From Actinomyces sp. (GTDB lineage Bacteria; Actinomycetota; Actinomycetes; Actinomycetales; Actinomycetaceae): a stretch of 64,000 nucleotides of DNA. The position numbers and the translations under genes were made by a program. Location: assembly GCA_022649165.1 (NCBI GenBank), contig JALCNR010000001.1:248001-312000 (forward strand), read 5' to 3'. Below the pieces are notes generated by a model that had not been told where the DNA came from, did no database searches, and saw only the letters and a program-made list of their open reading frames with translations. Positions 11,833-21,338 of the stretch are shown here, piece after piece. Numbering within the stretch: position 1 is the stretch's first letter; the number at the start of each line of letters is the position of its first letter.

Positions 11833-13185
11833 ATGACCGCACCGACCCCCGTCCGTCCCGCTCCGGCCCCCGGCCCCGCGCCGCAGCGCTCCCTGTGGCG
11901 CGACCGCGACTACGTCGCCTGGCTCGCGGCAGACACGTCCTGGCAGTTCGGAGCCTCGATCCGAGCCTTCGCCATGCTGCTCATCACATACGCCGTGACC
12001 GGCTCCTACGCGCAGGCGGGTGCCGTCTCGACCGTGTCGACGATCGTCTCGGCCGTCGCCATGCTCCCGGGAGGCGTTCTGATCGACCGGTGGGACAGGC
12101 GGGTGTCGCTCACGGTGTCGGGCCTGGCCCGGACCCTGGTCTATGGGGCCGCGGCGCTGACCTGGTGGACGGGGGCGATGACGATCGGGGTCCTCTATGC
12201 TGTCGGCGTCGCCTCGGGCCTCATCGCCGGCCTGTTCTCCACCGCCTCCGATGCGGCGCTGAAGTCCGTGGTGCCCACCCGCGACCTCCCCCGGGCGATC
12301 GCCGCCAACCAGGGGCGCGACGCGGCGGTCAGCCTCTCCGCCTCCCCCGTGTCCGGGGTGCTCATGGGACTCTCCTACGCCCTCCCCTTCGCCGCCGCGG
12401 CTCTGGGTTCCCTGTTCCAGGTGATCGGCACGCGGTTCATCCGCGCGGATCTCCGGCCCGAGCGCGAGCCCGCTGCCACATCGGCGCACACGCGGCGCGC
12501 ATTCCTCCGAGAGCTCGGCGCCGGGTTCTCCGTCTACCGCGACATCCCCGTCCTGGCGCGGATGCTCCCCGCGCTCATCCTCGTCAATTGCGGCGTCAAC
12601 GCGCTCTTCGTCGGCGTCCAGCTGATCCTTCAGGGCCAGGGCGTCGAGCCCTGGCGCATCGGGCTGCTGGACACCGCGATCGGAGCGGGCATGCTGGCGG
12701 GCTCCGTCTTCGCTCCGCGGCTCATCCGGCGCGTGCCCACGGGACGGCTGTGCGTCACCCTGTTCGTGGGCTGCGCCGCCGTGCTCATGCCGTTGTCGTT
12801 CGCCCAGGACCTCCCGCTCGCCCTCGTCGTCCTCGCTCTGCTCGGGATCATGATGCCCGCGCTCAACGGCGCGATGGGAGGCTACTTCCAGGCCCTCATC
12901 CCCAACCGGCTCCAGGGTCGGGCGCTGTCGGCGATGCAGCTGGTCCAGCAGACGCTCCCCGCCCTCATGCCAGCCGCCGTGGGACTCGGGCTGCAGTACC
13001 TCGGCGCCGGGGCCACCATGCTCGCCACCGCCGTCCTCTTCCCCGCGGCGGCGGTCCTGGTCCTCACCCACCGCGAGCTGCGCGCGCTGCCGACCCCGGA
13101 CCGGTGGGACATCGGGGATCAGCAGGCCCCCGGACCGCTTCCGGACCGCGACCCGGCTGCGGGGGCCGGTACGGTGGGAGCGTGA
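11833..13185 (+). CDS. MFS transporter
   Basis: Major facilitator superfamily permease of 450 residues with about 12 hydrophobic segments and the MFS loop motif [15 protein letters not shown] between helices 2 and 3. It resembles drug/macrolide-efflux type (MefA-like) transporters with a central cytoplasmic loop near ADLRPEREP; the substrate cannot be read. ATG at 11833 has no upstream ribosome site and is probably leaderless. Its stop overlaps the GTG of the next gene by 4 bases (GTGA), so transporter and ArsR-like regulator are translationally coupled. Confidence 0.88.
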   Translation: MTAPTPVRPAPAPGPAPQRSLWRDRDYVAWLAADTSWQFGASIRAFAMLLITYAVTGSYAQAGAVSTVSTIVSAVAMLPGGVLIDRWDRRVSLTVSGLARTLVYGAAALTWWTGAMTIGVLYAVGVASGLIAGLFSTASDAALKSVVPTRDLPRAIAANQGRDAAVSLSASPVSGVLMGLSYALPFAAAALGSLFQVIGTRFIRADLRPEREPAATSAHTRRAFLRELGAGFSVYRDIPVLARMLPALILVNCGVNALFVGVQLILQGQGVEPWRIGLLDTAIGAGMLAGSVFAPRLIRRVPTGRLCVTLFVGCAAVLMPLSFAQDLPLALVVLALLGIMMPALNGAMGGYFQALIPNRLQGRALSAMQLVQQTLPALMPAAVGLGLQYLGAGATMLATAVLFPAAAVLVLTHRELRALPTPDRWDIGDQQAPGPLPDRDPAAGAGTVGA

Positions 13186-13805
13186 CCGAACTCCGCTTCA
13201 CATCGGACCAGCCCGCCCCCGAGCGCGCCCTTGAGCTGCTGCGCGTCCTCTCCCAGCCCGTGCGCACGAAGATCCTGCGCGCCATGGTGAACGGGCAGGC
13301 GATGCGGGTCAGCGATGTCGCGGCGGCGGTCGGCGAGGCCCCCAACTCCGTCTCCTACCACCTGCGCCAACTGGAGCGGGCGGGCATCGCCCGGCATGCC
13401 GATCCCGCCCCCGACCGGGACGGCCGCGAGACCTGGTGGGTCATCCCCCACTGGAAGGGGCTCTCCTTCGACATCGCCGCCCTGCGGGCGCTCCCCGGAG
13501 GGGACGCCGTGCTCCACGCTTTCGACGAGTCCGAAGCCGAGTCGATCCTCGACCTCTTCTCCCTCGCCCGGTCCGAGGCAGCCGACCGGACGGGATGGCC
13601 CGGCATCCGTGCGAACGGTCCGCTGCTCTTCACCCGCGAGGAGGCGGACGCCCTGGTGGAACAGCTGGTCGACCTGATCAACCGCGCCACGGAGATCTCC
13701 TGCGGGCACGACGCGAACCAGGACAGCGAACTGCGCCGCTACGAGTACCGGCTGGCTTTCCTGCCGGCCGCGGACGGCACCGAACCCGCCGGTCCCTCCC
13801 GGTGA
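13182..13805 (+). CDS. ArsR-like winged-helix regulator
   Basis: Regulator of 207 residues with an N-terminal ArsR/HTH_20 domain: [17 protein letters not shown], then the recognition part [20 protein letters not shown] (about residues 43-62) and the wing with GRETWWV. The C-terminal ~100 residues are not recognised and carry no obvious metal-binding Cys/His cluster. The GTG start overlaps the MFS stop by 4 bases. It probably represses the two-gene operon through the inverted repeat at 11788-11815. Confidence 0.85.
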   Translation: MTELRFTSDQPAPERALELLRVLSQPVRTKILRAMVNGQAMRVSDVAAAVGEAPNSVSYHLRQLERAGIARHADPAPDRDGRETWWVIPHWKGLSFDIAALRALPGGDAVLHAFDESEAESILDLFSLARSEAADRTGWPGIRANGPLLFTREEADALVEQLVDLINRATEISCGHDANQDSELRRYEYRLAFLPAADGTEPAGPSR

Positions 13806-13817
13806 CGAAGCCGACCC

Positions 13818-14114
13818 TCAGACGACCCCCATCGTCGCGGTGAAGGGCGAGAAGAACCAGACGAGGGCGCCGACGCCCGCGTAGAACGCGACATCCAGCC
13901 ACCGCCAGCGCGAGGCGAACCACGGCCGCCCCGGCCACAGCGCCCGCGCGCCCGACAACAGGAACAACAGCCCCGCCGTGAGGAGGACCGCCCGGTGAGG
14001 GTGGTCGGTCAGCGAGAGGATGACGACGCCGGCCAGCCCGGCCAGCGCGACGGCGACGCTCGCGATCTCCGCGGCGTCGGCGCGTCTGCGTTCGGGGGGC
14101 TGGTCGAGGTCCAT
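13818..14114 (-). CDS. DUF3017-type small membrane protein
   Basis: Protein of 98 residues with a charged N-terminus (DLDQPPERRRADAAE), three hydrophobic helices (about 18-37, 43-58 and 75-92) and the actinobacterial DUF3017 look (ARALWPGRPWFASRWRWLDV). Function unknown. The ATG at 14114 has no ribosome site, but TAGGGT lies 8 bases upstream, fitting a leaderless transcript. It converges on the ArsR-like gene and diverges from the gene at 14243. Confidence 0.75.
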   Translation of the reverse strand: MDLDQPPERRRADAAEIASVAVALAGLAGVVILSLTDHPHRAVLLTAGLLFLLSGARALWPGRPWFASRWRWLDVAFYAGVGALVWFFSPFTATMGVV

Positions 14115-14242
14115 CGCCCCACACCCTACCCGTCTTCCCGCCCAGGCCGGGACTAGCATGGTCGGTGCGCTCCCGGCCGCGGGGCGGGACAGGCATCCGC
14201 CGGGCCGGACCGCCCGACTGCCGCGCACCCCGAGGAGAGACC

Positions 14243-14746
14243 GTGACAACGCGCTTCATCGTCATCCAACCCGCCCCGGCCACGGCCGCGGAAGAAATCG
14301 CCGACGAGCTCGCTGAAGCCCTCGCCGCACGAGGCGACATGCGCCGCATCTCGGCGATGGACGGGGTGTCCGTCGAGGACCTGTCGCGCGATCCGGCGGC
14401 GGCGCTCGACGGCCTCAGCCGCCGCATCCGGGAGCTCGAGGCGGGGGCCGTCCTCATCGATCAGGTCGAGGAGCTGCCGGTGAGCACCTTCGACGTCCTC
14501 GGATGGAACCTCGACGTCGCCGCGTCCACGGGCGCGCGCGTCCTGCTCGCCCTCGATGCCGAAGGGATCCCCCCGGAGCTGGTCGCCCAGGACATCCTCG
14601 TGGCAGGCGCCCGGGCCGCCGCCCACGGCACCGCGATCACCGCGGCACTGGTGCGGGGGGCCGCCCTCAGCCGGATCGACGCCGGCGGCGTGCCGGTCCT
14701 CGCCTGCCCTCCCGCGCCCGCCGAGCTGTCCCCGCTGCTCTCCTGA
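14243..14746 (+). CDS. stand-alone Pta N-terminal-domain-like protein, P-loop lost
   Basis: Soluble protein of 167 residues, not firmly assignable. The opening strand-turn-helix (TTRFIVIQPAPATAAEEIAD) and the middle (EAGAVLIDQVEELP, FDVLGWNLDVAASTGARVLL) follow the pattern of the N-terminal P-loop half of long phosphate acetyltransferases. The GxxGxGKS nucleotide loop is absent, and so is the acetyltransferase half. The GTG at 14243 has GAGGAGAG upstream. It converges on the gene for ADP-forming acetate-CoA ligase, which performs the overall reaction of Pta plus AckA. A decayed or regulatory Pta relative is an inference; another P-loop-like family remains possible. Confidence 0.55.
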   Translation: MTTRFIVIQPAPATAAEEIADELAEALAARGDMRRISAMDGVSVEDLSRDPAAALDGLSRRIRELEAGAVLIDQVEELPVSTFDVLGWNLDVAASTGARVLLALDAEGIPPELVAQDILVAGARAAAHGTAITAALVRGAALSRIDAGGVPVLACPPAPAELSPLLS

Positions 14747-14769
14747 ACACCGTCCCCGGGCACGCGCGA

Positions 14770-14813
14770 CGCCCCCGGACCGGCCCGGCCGCGGCCGAGG
14801 AGATCCGGGGGCG
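14770..14813. terminator. bidirectional hairpin after acetate-CoA ligase
   Basis: CGCCCCCGGA (14770-14779) pairs perfectly with TCCGGGGGCG (14804-14813) around a 24-base GC-rich loop. It lies between two converging genes. No T-run, as is common in high-GC terminators. Confidence 0.6.
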
Positions 14814-14833
14814 CACGCTCCGCTCGGAGGGTC

Positions 14834-17008
14834 TCAGGCCTGGGGGGCCTGGCCGACCGCGATCCCGAGGTGCGAGTACGGGGCCGGCGGGTTGGCCAGC
14901 GCGTCCCGATCGACCACAGCCCGCGCGTCGATGGCGATGGCCCCGCGCGGGGAGGAGGCGAGCACCGGGTTGATCTCGATCTCCGTGATCTCCGGGTGCT
15001 CGCACACCAGACGCGAGAAGCGCTCGATGATGGTCGTGAGCTGGTCCAGATCGGCCCCGGGACGCCCGCGGTACCCCTCGAGGATCGGCCAGATCCTCAG
15101 GGACTTCAGCATCGACAGCGCCATGTCCGAGTCCACCGGCGCGAGCTGGATCGCGGAGTCGCCGAGGATCTCCGCCGACGTGCCGCCCGCGGCGACCATG
15201 ATGATCGCCCCGAAGGACGGATCCTGGCGCGAGCCCAAGATGAGCTCCTGTCCGCCGGCCGGGATCATCGGCTGCACGGTGACGCCGTCGATCGCGGCGT
15301 CGGGGCGCTTCTCGCGGGCCGAGGCCACGACCCGCGCGAAGACCTCGCGCACCTCCTCGGCGCTGTTCACGTCGATGACGACGCCGCCGACGTCCGTCTT
15401 GTGGGTGATGTCGGGCGAGGCGATCTTGATGACGACCGGGTACCCGAACTCGTCGGCGAGCGCGACGGCCTCGTCGGCGGTCGCGGCCAGCCGCGACAGC
15501 GCCACGGAGATCCCATAGGCGTCGAAGAGTTCCTTGCCCGCCAACTCGGAGAGCACGCCCTCCTCGGGCACGGAGGCGATGAGCTCCTTCGCGCGCCCGC
15601 GATCCGGCTCGAAGCCATCCGCGGGCGTCACGGACACCGAGGGCAGGGGGCCGCGGTGGGAGGCGACGATGTCCATGAACGCGTCGACCGCGTTCTCCGG
15701 GAACTCGTAGGCCGGCACGCCGGCCGCGTCGAGGCGGGCGATGGCCTCCTCGTTGGTGTCCCCGCCGCCCATCCAGACGCCGAGGATCGGCTTGTCCGTG
15801 GTCTTGGCGGCCTCGATCACCGCGTCGGCGGAGCCCAGGATGTCCGTCATCGACTGGGGGGTGAGGATCACGAGGACGGCGTCGACGTTCGAGTCCGCCA
15901 CGGCGGCCTTGATCGCCGCCTGGTAGCGCGCCGCCGGCGCGTCGCCGAGCACGTCGATCGGGTTCGAATGCGACCACGCCGCCGGCAGCACCTCGTTGAG
16001 GGCGTCCAGGGTCCCCTGGGAGAGGTCGGCCAACTTGCCCTTGCGCGCGATGAGGGCGTCGGCGGACATCACGCCGGGACCGCCGGCGTTCGTGACGATG
16101 GCGAGGGACGGCTGCCGCGCGACGCGCCCGGCGTCCAGCAGCTCGATGGCGTGGTAGAGGTCGGAGATGCGCAGGACACGGGTGACGCCGACGCGCTCGA
16201 AGGCGGCGTCATAGACCGAGTCGGCCCCCGCCATCGCGCCCGTATGGGACACGGCGGCCTTCGCCGAAGCCGCGAAACGCCCCGCCTTGTAGGCGATGAT
16301 GGGCTTCTTCGCCGAGAAACGGGCGGCCGCGGAGGTGAACGCCTGCGGATCCGAGATGGACTCCGCGTAGACGACCGCGGAGTGGGTGTCCTCGTCGTCG
16401 GCCAGGTAGTCGAGGACGGCCGCCAGGTCGACGTCGGCCGCGTTGCCCAGCGACACGATCTTGGAGAACCCGATCCCCTTGCCGATCGCCCACTCGATGG
16501 CGCCGGCGGTGAGCGCTCCGGACTGCGAGATGAACGCGACGTGACCGGCGCCGGGCATGTGGGCCGCGAAGGAGGCGTTGAGTGACAGGCCGGGGACCTG
16601 GAGGCCCAGGCAGTTCGGGCCGAGGATCCTCATGCCGTTGGCGCGGGCCGTCTCGACGATCTTGTCCTCGACGGCGCGCCCCTCGGGGCCCGTCTCGCGG
16701 AAGCCGGCGGTGAGGATGATGAGGCCCTTCGTGCCCAGCTTGGCGCACTGCTCGACCACATCCAGGACGCCCTTGGCCGGGATGCAGATGATGGCGAGGT
16801 CCGGAACGGCCGGCGTCTCCGCGACGCTGGGGAACGCCGGGACGCCGCCGATCGACTCGTGCTTGGGATTGATGGGATAGACGACGCCGGGGAAGTTCCC
16901 CTCCAGCAGATTGCGCACGACCATGTGCCCCAGATTGGTGGGTTTCGTGCTGGCGCCAACGACGGCCACCCGCTTCGGCTGGAACAGGCAGTCCAGATCC
17001 TCACTCAT
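14834..17008 (-). CDS. acetate-CoA ligase (ADP-forming), fused alpha-beta
   Basis: ADP-forming acyl-CoA synthetase of 724 residues: acetyl-CoA + ADP + Pi to acetate + ATP + CoA. It carries both subunits in one chain. The alpha part has a CoA-binding Rossmann start (RVAVVGASTKPTNLG, about 13-27), a succinyl-CoA-synthetase-like block (ISQSGALTAGAIEW) and the phosphohistidine motif SHTGAMAG with His255. The beta part is an ATP-grasp domain from about residue 490 (YPVVIKIASPDITHKTDVGG). The ATG at 17008 is used; the preceding TTG is a poorer start, and GGAAGGA lies upstream. It can make ATP directly at the end of fermentation or activate acetate. No ackA or complete pta is present in the window. 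Confidence 0.93.
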   Translation of the reverse strand: MSEDLDCLFQPKRVAVVGASTKPTNLGHMVVRNLLEGNFPGVVYPINPKHESIGGVPAFPSVAETPAVPDLAIICIPAKGVLDVVEQCAKLGTKGLIILTAGFRETGPEGRAVEDKIVETARANGMRILGPNCLGLQVPGLSLNASFAAHMPGAGHVAFISQSGALTAGAIEWAIGKGIGFSKIVSLGNAADVDLAAVLDYLADDEDTHSAVVYAESISDPQAFTSAAARFSAKKPIIAYKAGRFAASAKAAVSHTGAMAGADSVYDAAFERVGVTRVLRISDLYHAIELLDAGRVARQPSLAIVTNAGGPGVMSADALIARKGKLADLSQGTLDALNEVLPAAWSHSNPIDVLGDAPAARYQAAIKAAVADSNVDAVLVILTPQSMTDILGSADAVIEAAKTTDKPILGVWMGGGDTNEEAIARLDAAGVPAYEFPENAVDAFMDIVASHRGPLPSVSVTPADGFEPDRGRAKELIASVPEEGVLSELAGKELFDAYGISVALSRLAATADEAVALADEFGYPVVIKIASPDITHKTDVGGVVIDVNSAEEVREVFARVVASAREKRPDAAIDGVTVQPMIPAGGQELILGSRQDPSFGAIIMVAAGGTSAEILGDSAIQLAPVDSDMALSMLKSLRIWPILEGYRGRPGADLDQLTTIIERFSRLVCEHPEITEIEINPVLASSPRGAIAIDARAVVDRDALANPPAPYSHLGIAVGQAPQA

Positions 17009-17328
17009 CAAAGTGATCCTTCCAGGTCACGAGTCTTGAGTTCGGCCCCAGCGCCTATTCGCTCGGAACAACAGGTTGTGTCCCCTCGTTTCGGCCGGGA
17101 CCACACAGCGGCCGGACAGCTCACTGTGACACGTCAACGATACAGGCCAGGACCTGCGTCCCGGTTCGGCTGGACGGTGAGGCCGCTCACCACGGTCCGC
17201 GCCTCCGCCCCGCCCCTCGCGAGTGGTCGCGTGCGCGTGACCACTCGGCGAAACCGGGAGGGCATGAGGCGGCACAATAGGGGCAGATGCGTCCGCCCCG
17301 ACCGGGCGGCCCGGTCCCAGGAGGTCCC
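17009..17328. promoter_or_regulatory. divergent control region with 9-bp-arm inverted repeat
   Basis: This 320-base gap between acetate-CoA ligase and nadE has no gene. It holds an inverted repeat CGAGTGGTC-N10-GACCACTCG at 17220-17247, about 80 bases before the nadE GTG. A CACAAT element at 17273-17278 could be the nadE -10. The binding protein is unknown. Confidence 0.5.
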
Positions 17329-19440
17329 GTGGAATTCCGTTCGATCTACGACCAGGGCTTCGCGCGCGTCGCCGCCGTGACGATCCCCTCCCATCCGGCC
17401 CAGCCCGCGCGCAACGCCGAGGAGATCCTCCTCGCGGCCCATGAGTGCTCCGAGCGGGGCGTGGCCGTGGCCGTCTTCCCCGAGTTGTGCGTATCCGGGT
17501 ACGCCATCGACGACCTCCTCCTCCAGGATGTGCTGCTCGACGGCGTCGAGGCGGCTCTCGACCGCATCCGCGAGGCCTCCCGCGATCTCCTGTCCCTCCT
17601 CGTCGTCGGCGCGCCGCTACGGGTGGGCAGCCGCCTCTACAACTGCGCCGTCGCGATCCACCGCGGGCGCGTCGTGGCCGTGGTCCCCAAACAGCACCTG
17701 CCCACCTACCGAGAGTTCTACGAGAAGAGGTACTTCGCGGTCCCCGCTCCCTCCACCGCCACGCGGATCGAGCGGCCCTGGCTGGGGGCGGACGAGGCCG
17801 GCCGCCCCTTCTCCGCGCGGTTCGGAGCGACCGTCATCGACGTCGAGGACGTCCCCGGCCTGGCGGTCGGCATCGACATCTGCGAGGACATGTGGGTTCC
17901 TGTGCCGCCCTCGTCCCTGGCGGCCCTGGCGGGCGCCACCGTCATCGTCAACCTGTCGGCCTCCCCGATCACGGTGGGGCGCGCCGAGGACCGGCGCCTC
18001 CTGGTGCGCTCGGCCTCCGCCCGCACGAACACCGCTTACGTCTACTGCGCGGCCGGGCAGGGCGAGTCCACGACGGACCTGTCGTGGGACGGCCAGACGA
18101 TGGTCTACGAGATGGGCGACCTGCTCGCCGAGGGCGAGCGCTTCCCCGACGGCGCCCGCCTCACCGTCGCCGACGTCGACCTGGACCGGCTGCGCCAGGA
18201 GCGCTTGCGGCAGGGGTCCTTCGACGACAACGCCCAGACCTTCGGAGCGCCCGGATCCTGGCCCCCCGTCCCGCGCCTCGGCATCCGCCTCGATCCCCCG
18301 CGCGGGGACATCGGCCTGGAACGCGCCGTCGACCGCTTCCCCTTCGTCCCGGACGATCCCGAACGGCTCTCCCAGGACTGCTACGAGGCCTACAACATCC
18401 AGGTGTCGGGACTGGAGAAGCGCCTGAGGGCGATCGGGGCGCCGAAGGCCGTCATCGGCGTGTCGGGCGGACTCGACTCCACCCACGCCCTCATCGTCGC
18501 GGCGAAGGCGATGGACCGGCTCGGCCGCCCCCGCAGCGACATCCTGGCCTACACCCTGCCGGGGTTCGCCACCTCGGAACGCACGCGGACCAACGCGACA
18601 CTGCTGTGCGAACGTCTCGGCGTCTCCTTCGAGGAGATCGACATCACCCCGGCCGCGCGCCAGATGCTCGCCGATCTCCGCCACCCGTGGGCCGAGGGCG
18701 CCGACGACTACGACGTCACCTTCGAGAACGTCCAGGCGGGCCTGCGCACCGATTACCTGTTCCGCCTGGCGAACCACCACGGCGGCATCGTCATCGGCAC
18801 GGGCGACCTGTCGGAGCTCGCCCTCGGGTGGTGCACCTACGGCGTGGGCGATCAGATGAGCCACTACGCGGTGAACACCGGGGTGCCGAAGACGATGATC
18901 CAACACCTCATCCGCTGGGTCGTCGCGTCCGGCCAGTTCAGCGGGGAGGTCGGCGAGGTCCTCCTGTCCATCCTCGACACGGAGATCACCCCCGAGCTGA
19001 TCCCGACGAAGCCCGGCGAGGCCCCGCAGTCGACCGAGGCCTCCATCGGCCCATACAACCTCCAGGACTTCACGCTGTACTACCTGCTGCGGCGCGGCTA
19101 CCGGCCCTCGAAGATCGCGTTCCTCGCGGAGCGCGCCTGGGCAGACGCAGAGGCGGGCTCGTGGCCCGCTGGCTTCCCCGCGGACAAGCGCGTCGCCTAC
19201 TCGCTGGAGGAGATCGTGCGGTGGGAGCGCCTGTTCCTGCGCCGCTTCTTCGCCAACCAATTCAAACGCACCGCGATCCCGAACGGCCCCAAGGTCATGG
19301 CCGGGGGCTCCCTCTCCCCGCGGGGGGACTGGCGGATGCCGGCGGACGCGTCCGCCGAGGAGTGGCTCGCCGAGCTCGAGGAGATCCTGGGGAACGGGAC
19401 CGGTCCGGCCGCGCCCCGGGCCAAGGGGCGATGGTCGTGA
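17329..19440 (+). CDS. nadE: glutamine-dependent NAD+ synthetase
   Basis: Final step of NAD biosynthesis: nicotinate adenine dinucleotide is amidated with glutamine and ATP. The protein is 703 residues. The N-terminal carbon-nitrogen hydrolase domain has the Glu52-Lys121-Cys185 triad (FPELCVSGY, VPKQHLPTYREFYE, GIDICEDMW). The C-terminal synthetase domain has the pyrophosphate loop SGGLDSTHALI and the FENVQAGLRTDYLF block. The GTG at 17329 with AGGAGGT is preferred over the upstream ATG at 17287: the alignment with the mycobacterial enzyme begins exactly here (VEFRSIYDQGFARVA), and the triad numbering then nearly matches. It overlaps the next gene by 10 bases. Confidence 0.95.
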   Translation: MEFRSIYDQGFARVAAVTIPSHPAQPARNAEEILLAAHECSERGVAVAVFPELCVSGYAIDDLLLQDVLLDGVEAALDRIREASRDLLSLLVVGAPLRVGSRLYNCAVAIHRGRVVAVVPKQHLPTYREFYEKRYFAVPAPSTATRIERPWLGADEAGRPFSARFGATVIDVEDVPGLAVGIDICEDMWVPVPPSSLAALAGATVIVNLSASPITVGRAEDRRLLVRSASARTNTAYVYCAAGQGESTTDLSWDGQTMVYEMGDLLAEGERFPDGARLTVADVDLDRLRQERLRQGSFDDNAQTFGAPGSWPPVPRLGIRLDPPRGDIGLERAVDRFPFVPDDPERLSQDCYEAYNIQVSGLEKRLRAIGAPKAVIGVSGGLDSTHALIVAAKAMDRLGRPRSDILAYTLPGFATSERTRTNATLLCERLGVSFEEIDITPAARQMLADLRHPWAEGADDYDVTFENVQAGLRTDYLFRLANHHGGIVIGTGDLSELALGWCTYGVGDQMSHYAVNTGVPKTMIQHLIRWVVASGQFSGEVGEVLLSILDTEITPELIPTKPGEAPQSTEASIGPYNLQDFTLYYLLRRGYRPSKIAFLAERAWADAEAGSWPAGFPADKRVAYSLEEIVRWERLFLRRFFANQFKRTAIPNGPKVMAGGSLSPRGDWRMPADASAEEWLAELEEILGNGTGPAAPRAKGRWS

Positions 19441-19811
19441 GCGCGCTGCCGCTTATCGGCGTCGTCGGTTTCACCGTCCTGGCCGTCATCCTCGCCGTCG
19501 CCGCGGTGCGGAGCCGGGCGGGAACGCTGCCGAAGGGGTCGATCCTGGGGCTGCACAACCGCGAGGTCGAGGCTTCCGAGCGGGCGTGGCGGGCCGCCCA
19601 TCGCGCGGCCTGGCCGATCCTCGCCGCCGCGGCCGCCGTTGCCGCGTTCCATGCCGCGGGCTGCCTCATCGCGGGACTCGGCATGGGCGCCGACGGCGCC
19701 TCCTTCTCGCAGGCGCTCGTGTTCTCCGGGTTGATCGTGATCATGGCCCTGTGGTTCGTGGCCTCCGCCGCCGGTGTCAACGCGGTCAAGCGCCTGCCGC
19801 CGGAATCATGA
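19431..19811 (+). CDS. SdpI-family-like membrane protein
   Basis: Protein of 126 residues with three hydrophobic helices (about 5-25, 55-78 and 93-113). The block ILGLHNREVEASERAWRAAH between helices 1 and 2 is the conserved part of the SdpI/YhfL immunity-protein family. The ATG at 19431 lies inside the last codons of nadE, after AAGGGGCG, so the two genes are coupled. It may give immunity or act in the envelope; no partner toxin is seen nearby. It converges with an MFS transporter gene. Confidence 0.7.
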   Translation: MVVSALPLIGVVGFTVLAVILAVAAVRSRAGTLPKGSILGLHNREVEASERAWRAAHRAAWPILAAAAAVAAFHAAGCLIAGLGMGADGASFSQALVFSGLIVIMALWFVASAAGVNAVKRLPPES

Positions 19812-19821
19812 TGGGCCGCCG

Positions 19822-21201
19822 TCAGAGGCGCGCTCCGGGCCCGAGGTCGGGCGCGCGCCCGACCGACCGCGCCCGGGGCGCCAGCACCCAGGCGGTGGCC
19901 AGCGTGAGGAGGCCCGCGATCGGGATCACGGCCATCGCGGCGCGCAGCGATGTGGCCTGGACGACCAGGCCGACCAGCGGCGGCGACAGGAGGAACGACA
20001 GGCGCATCAGCCAGGTGACGACCGTCAGCCCCGACCCGGCCGGAAGGCCGGGGATGTCGTCGGCCGCGTTCATGGCCAGCGGCACGATCGAGGCGCAGCC
20101 GACGCCCGCCAGCACCATGCCGACCAGGGTGGACGCCACCGAGGGCCAGAGCACGGCGACGCCGGTGGAGGCGGTGATCAGCGCTCCGCCGATGAGCAGG
20201 GTGTTGCGCGGCCCCAGCGCGTCGACGACCCGGTCGGCGCTCAGCCGCCCCGCCGTCTGGGACGCGAGCAGCGTGACATAGGCCAGGCCCGCCATGCCGC
20301 CGACGACGCCCAGTTCATCGCGCATGTAGAGGGTCGACCACGTGGACGCCGCGTCCTCGATCAAGCCGCCCGCCAGTGCCATCACCGTCAGCAGCGCCAC
20401 GACCAGCACCGGACTGAGGCGCAGCGTGCCCACCCCGGTCTCCGCCGGCCCCGCAGCGCCGCCCGAACGGACCTCCGTGGCGCCCACGGCGTCAGCGTGT
20501 ACGGCCGCGGCGTCCACGCCGCCCTCCGGGCGGCCGTCGTCCGATCCGGGCAGGGTGAACCGGTAGGCGACGGCCCCCACCACGATGAACAGGATCGCGG
20601 CGGCCATCAGGTGCCAGCCCAGCGGCAGCCCGGCCTGGGTGGCCGCGACGCCCATCAGCCCGCCGGTGACGGCGCCCAGCGACCACCCGCCGTGGAAGGA
20701 GCTGATGATCGAGCGCCCATAGGAGCGCTGGACGCGCAGACCGTGGGCGTTCTGGCCGACATCGGTCACCGAGTCGAAGGCCCCGCCCGCGAAGTAGACG
20801 ACTCCGAACAGGACATAGGCGACGACTGCCGCCGCGCCCTGCGACCACGGCGAGCCCCCGCCCGCCGTTCCCGCGGCCCCGCCCATCGACGCGCGCCAGA
20901 CGGTGATGGCGCCCACCATCGTCAGCGAGACGCCGATGCCCACCGTTCCCAGGGTCGCCGTCCGGGCCGACGTGATCCGCCGGATCAGCCGCGCCGCGAA
21001 CGGCCCCGAGCAGATCGCGCCCAGAGGGAACAGCGCGATCGTCGCCCCGTACCAGAAGTCCGACAGCGCGAAGGTGTCCTTGATCTCCGGATACCGCGGG
21101 ATGATGTTGGCGAACAGCGCGCCGTTGGTGAAGAACAGGGCGAACACCGCTCCCCGCGCGCGCCGGACGGCCGGGGAGGGAGTGATGAGAGGGGCGGCCA
21201 T
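19822..21201 (-). CDS. MFS transporter
   Basis: Major facilitator superfamily permease of 459 residues with about 12 membrane spans. The middle loop (about 225-260) is charged and Ala/Gly-rich. The first helices (ARGAVFALFFTNGALFANII, PRYPEIKDTFALS) look like the YbjJ/fucose-permease-like group, in which substrates are often sugars; this is a weak hint only. The ATG at 21201 has GAGGA upstream. It lies downstream of fumC on the same strand, but a strong hairpin separates them, so it probably has its own promoter. Confidence 0.85.
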   Translation of the reverse strand: MAAPLITPSPAVRRARGAVFALFFTNGALFANIIPRYPEIKDTFALSDFWYGATIALFPLGAICSGPFAARLIRRITSARTATLGTVGIGVSLTMVGAITVWRASMGGAAGTAGGGSPWSQGAAAVVAYVLFGVVYFAGGAFDSVTDVGQNAHGLRVQRSYGRSIISSFHGGWSLGAVTGGLMGVAATQAGLPLGWHLMAAAILFIVVGAVAYRFTLPGSDDGRPEGGVDAAAVHADAVGATEVRSGGAAGPAETGVGTLRLSPVLVVALLTVMALAGGLIEDAASTWSTLYMRDELGVVGGMAGLAYVTLLASQTAGRLSADRVVDALGPRNTLLIGGALITASTGVAVLWPSVASTLVGMVLAGVGCASIVPLAMNAADDIPGLPAGSGLTVVTWLMRLSFLLSPPLVGLVVQATSLRAAMAVIPIAGLLTLATAWVLAPRARSVGRAPDLGPGARL

Positions 21202-21302
21202 CGGTCCTCGTGATCGGTGCGGGTGCGGAGGCGTCGGGAGAAACCGACTCCCCAGCCTATTTCCACCAGTCTAGAGCCCGTCCGCTGTCCATCGGCCCGC
21301 CC

Positions 21303-21326
21303 GCCCGGGGCTTGCGCGCCCCGGGC
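21303..21326 (-). terminator. fumC terminator hairpin
   Basis: GCCCGGGGC (21303-21311) pairs perfectly with GCCCCGGGC (21318-21326) around TTGCGC, about 12 bases past the fumC stop on the minus strand. Confidence 0.65.
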
Positions 21327-21338
21327 GCGCCGCGGCCC

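Noticed and set aside
11578..13071. Upstream extension of the icd reading frame
   Set aside because: Lies antisense to the MFS transporter and is low-complexity; icd homology and its ribosome site begin at 11577.
15955..15975. GGTTCGAATGCGACC resembling a tRNA T-arm
   Set aside because: Inside the acetate-CoA ligase coding sequence, with no acceptor, D or anticodon arms nearby.
17287..17328. ATG at 17287 as nadE start
   Set aside because: GTG 17329 has a consensus AGGAGGT and matches the known NadE N-terminus; the extra 14 residues are Pro/Gly filler. A leaderless ATG start cannot be fully excluded.
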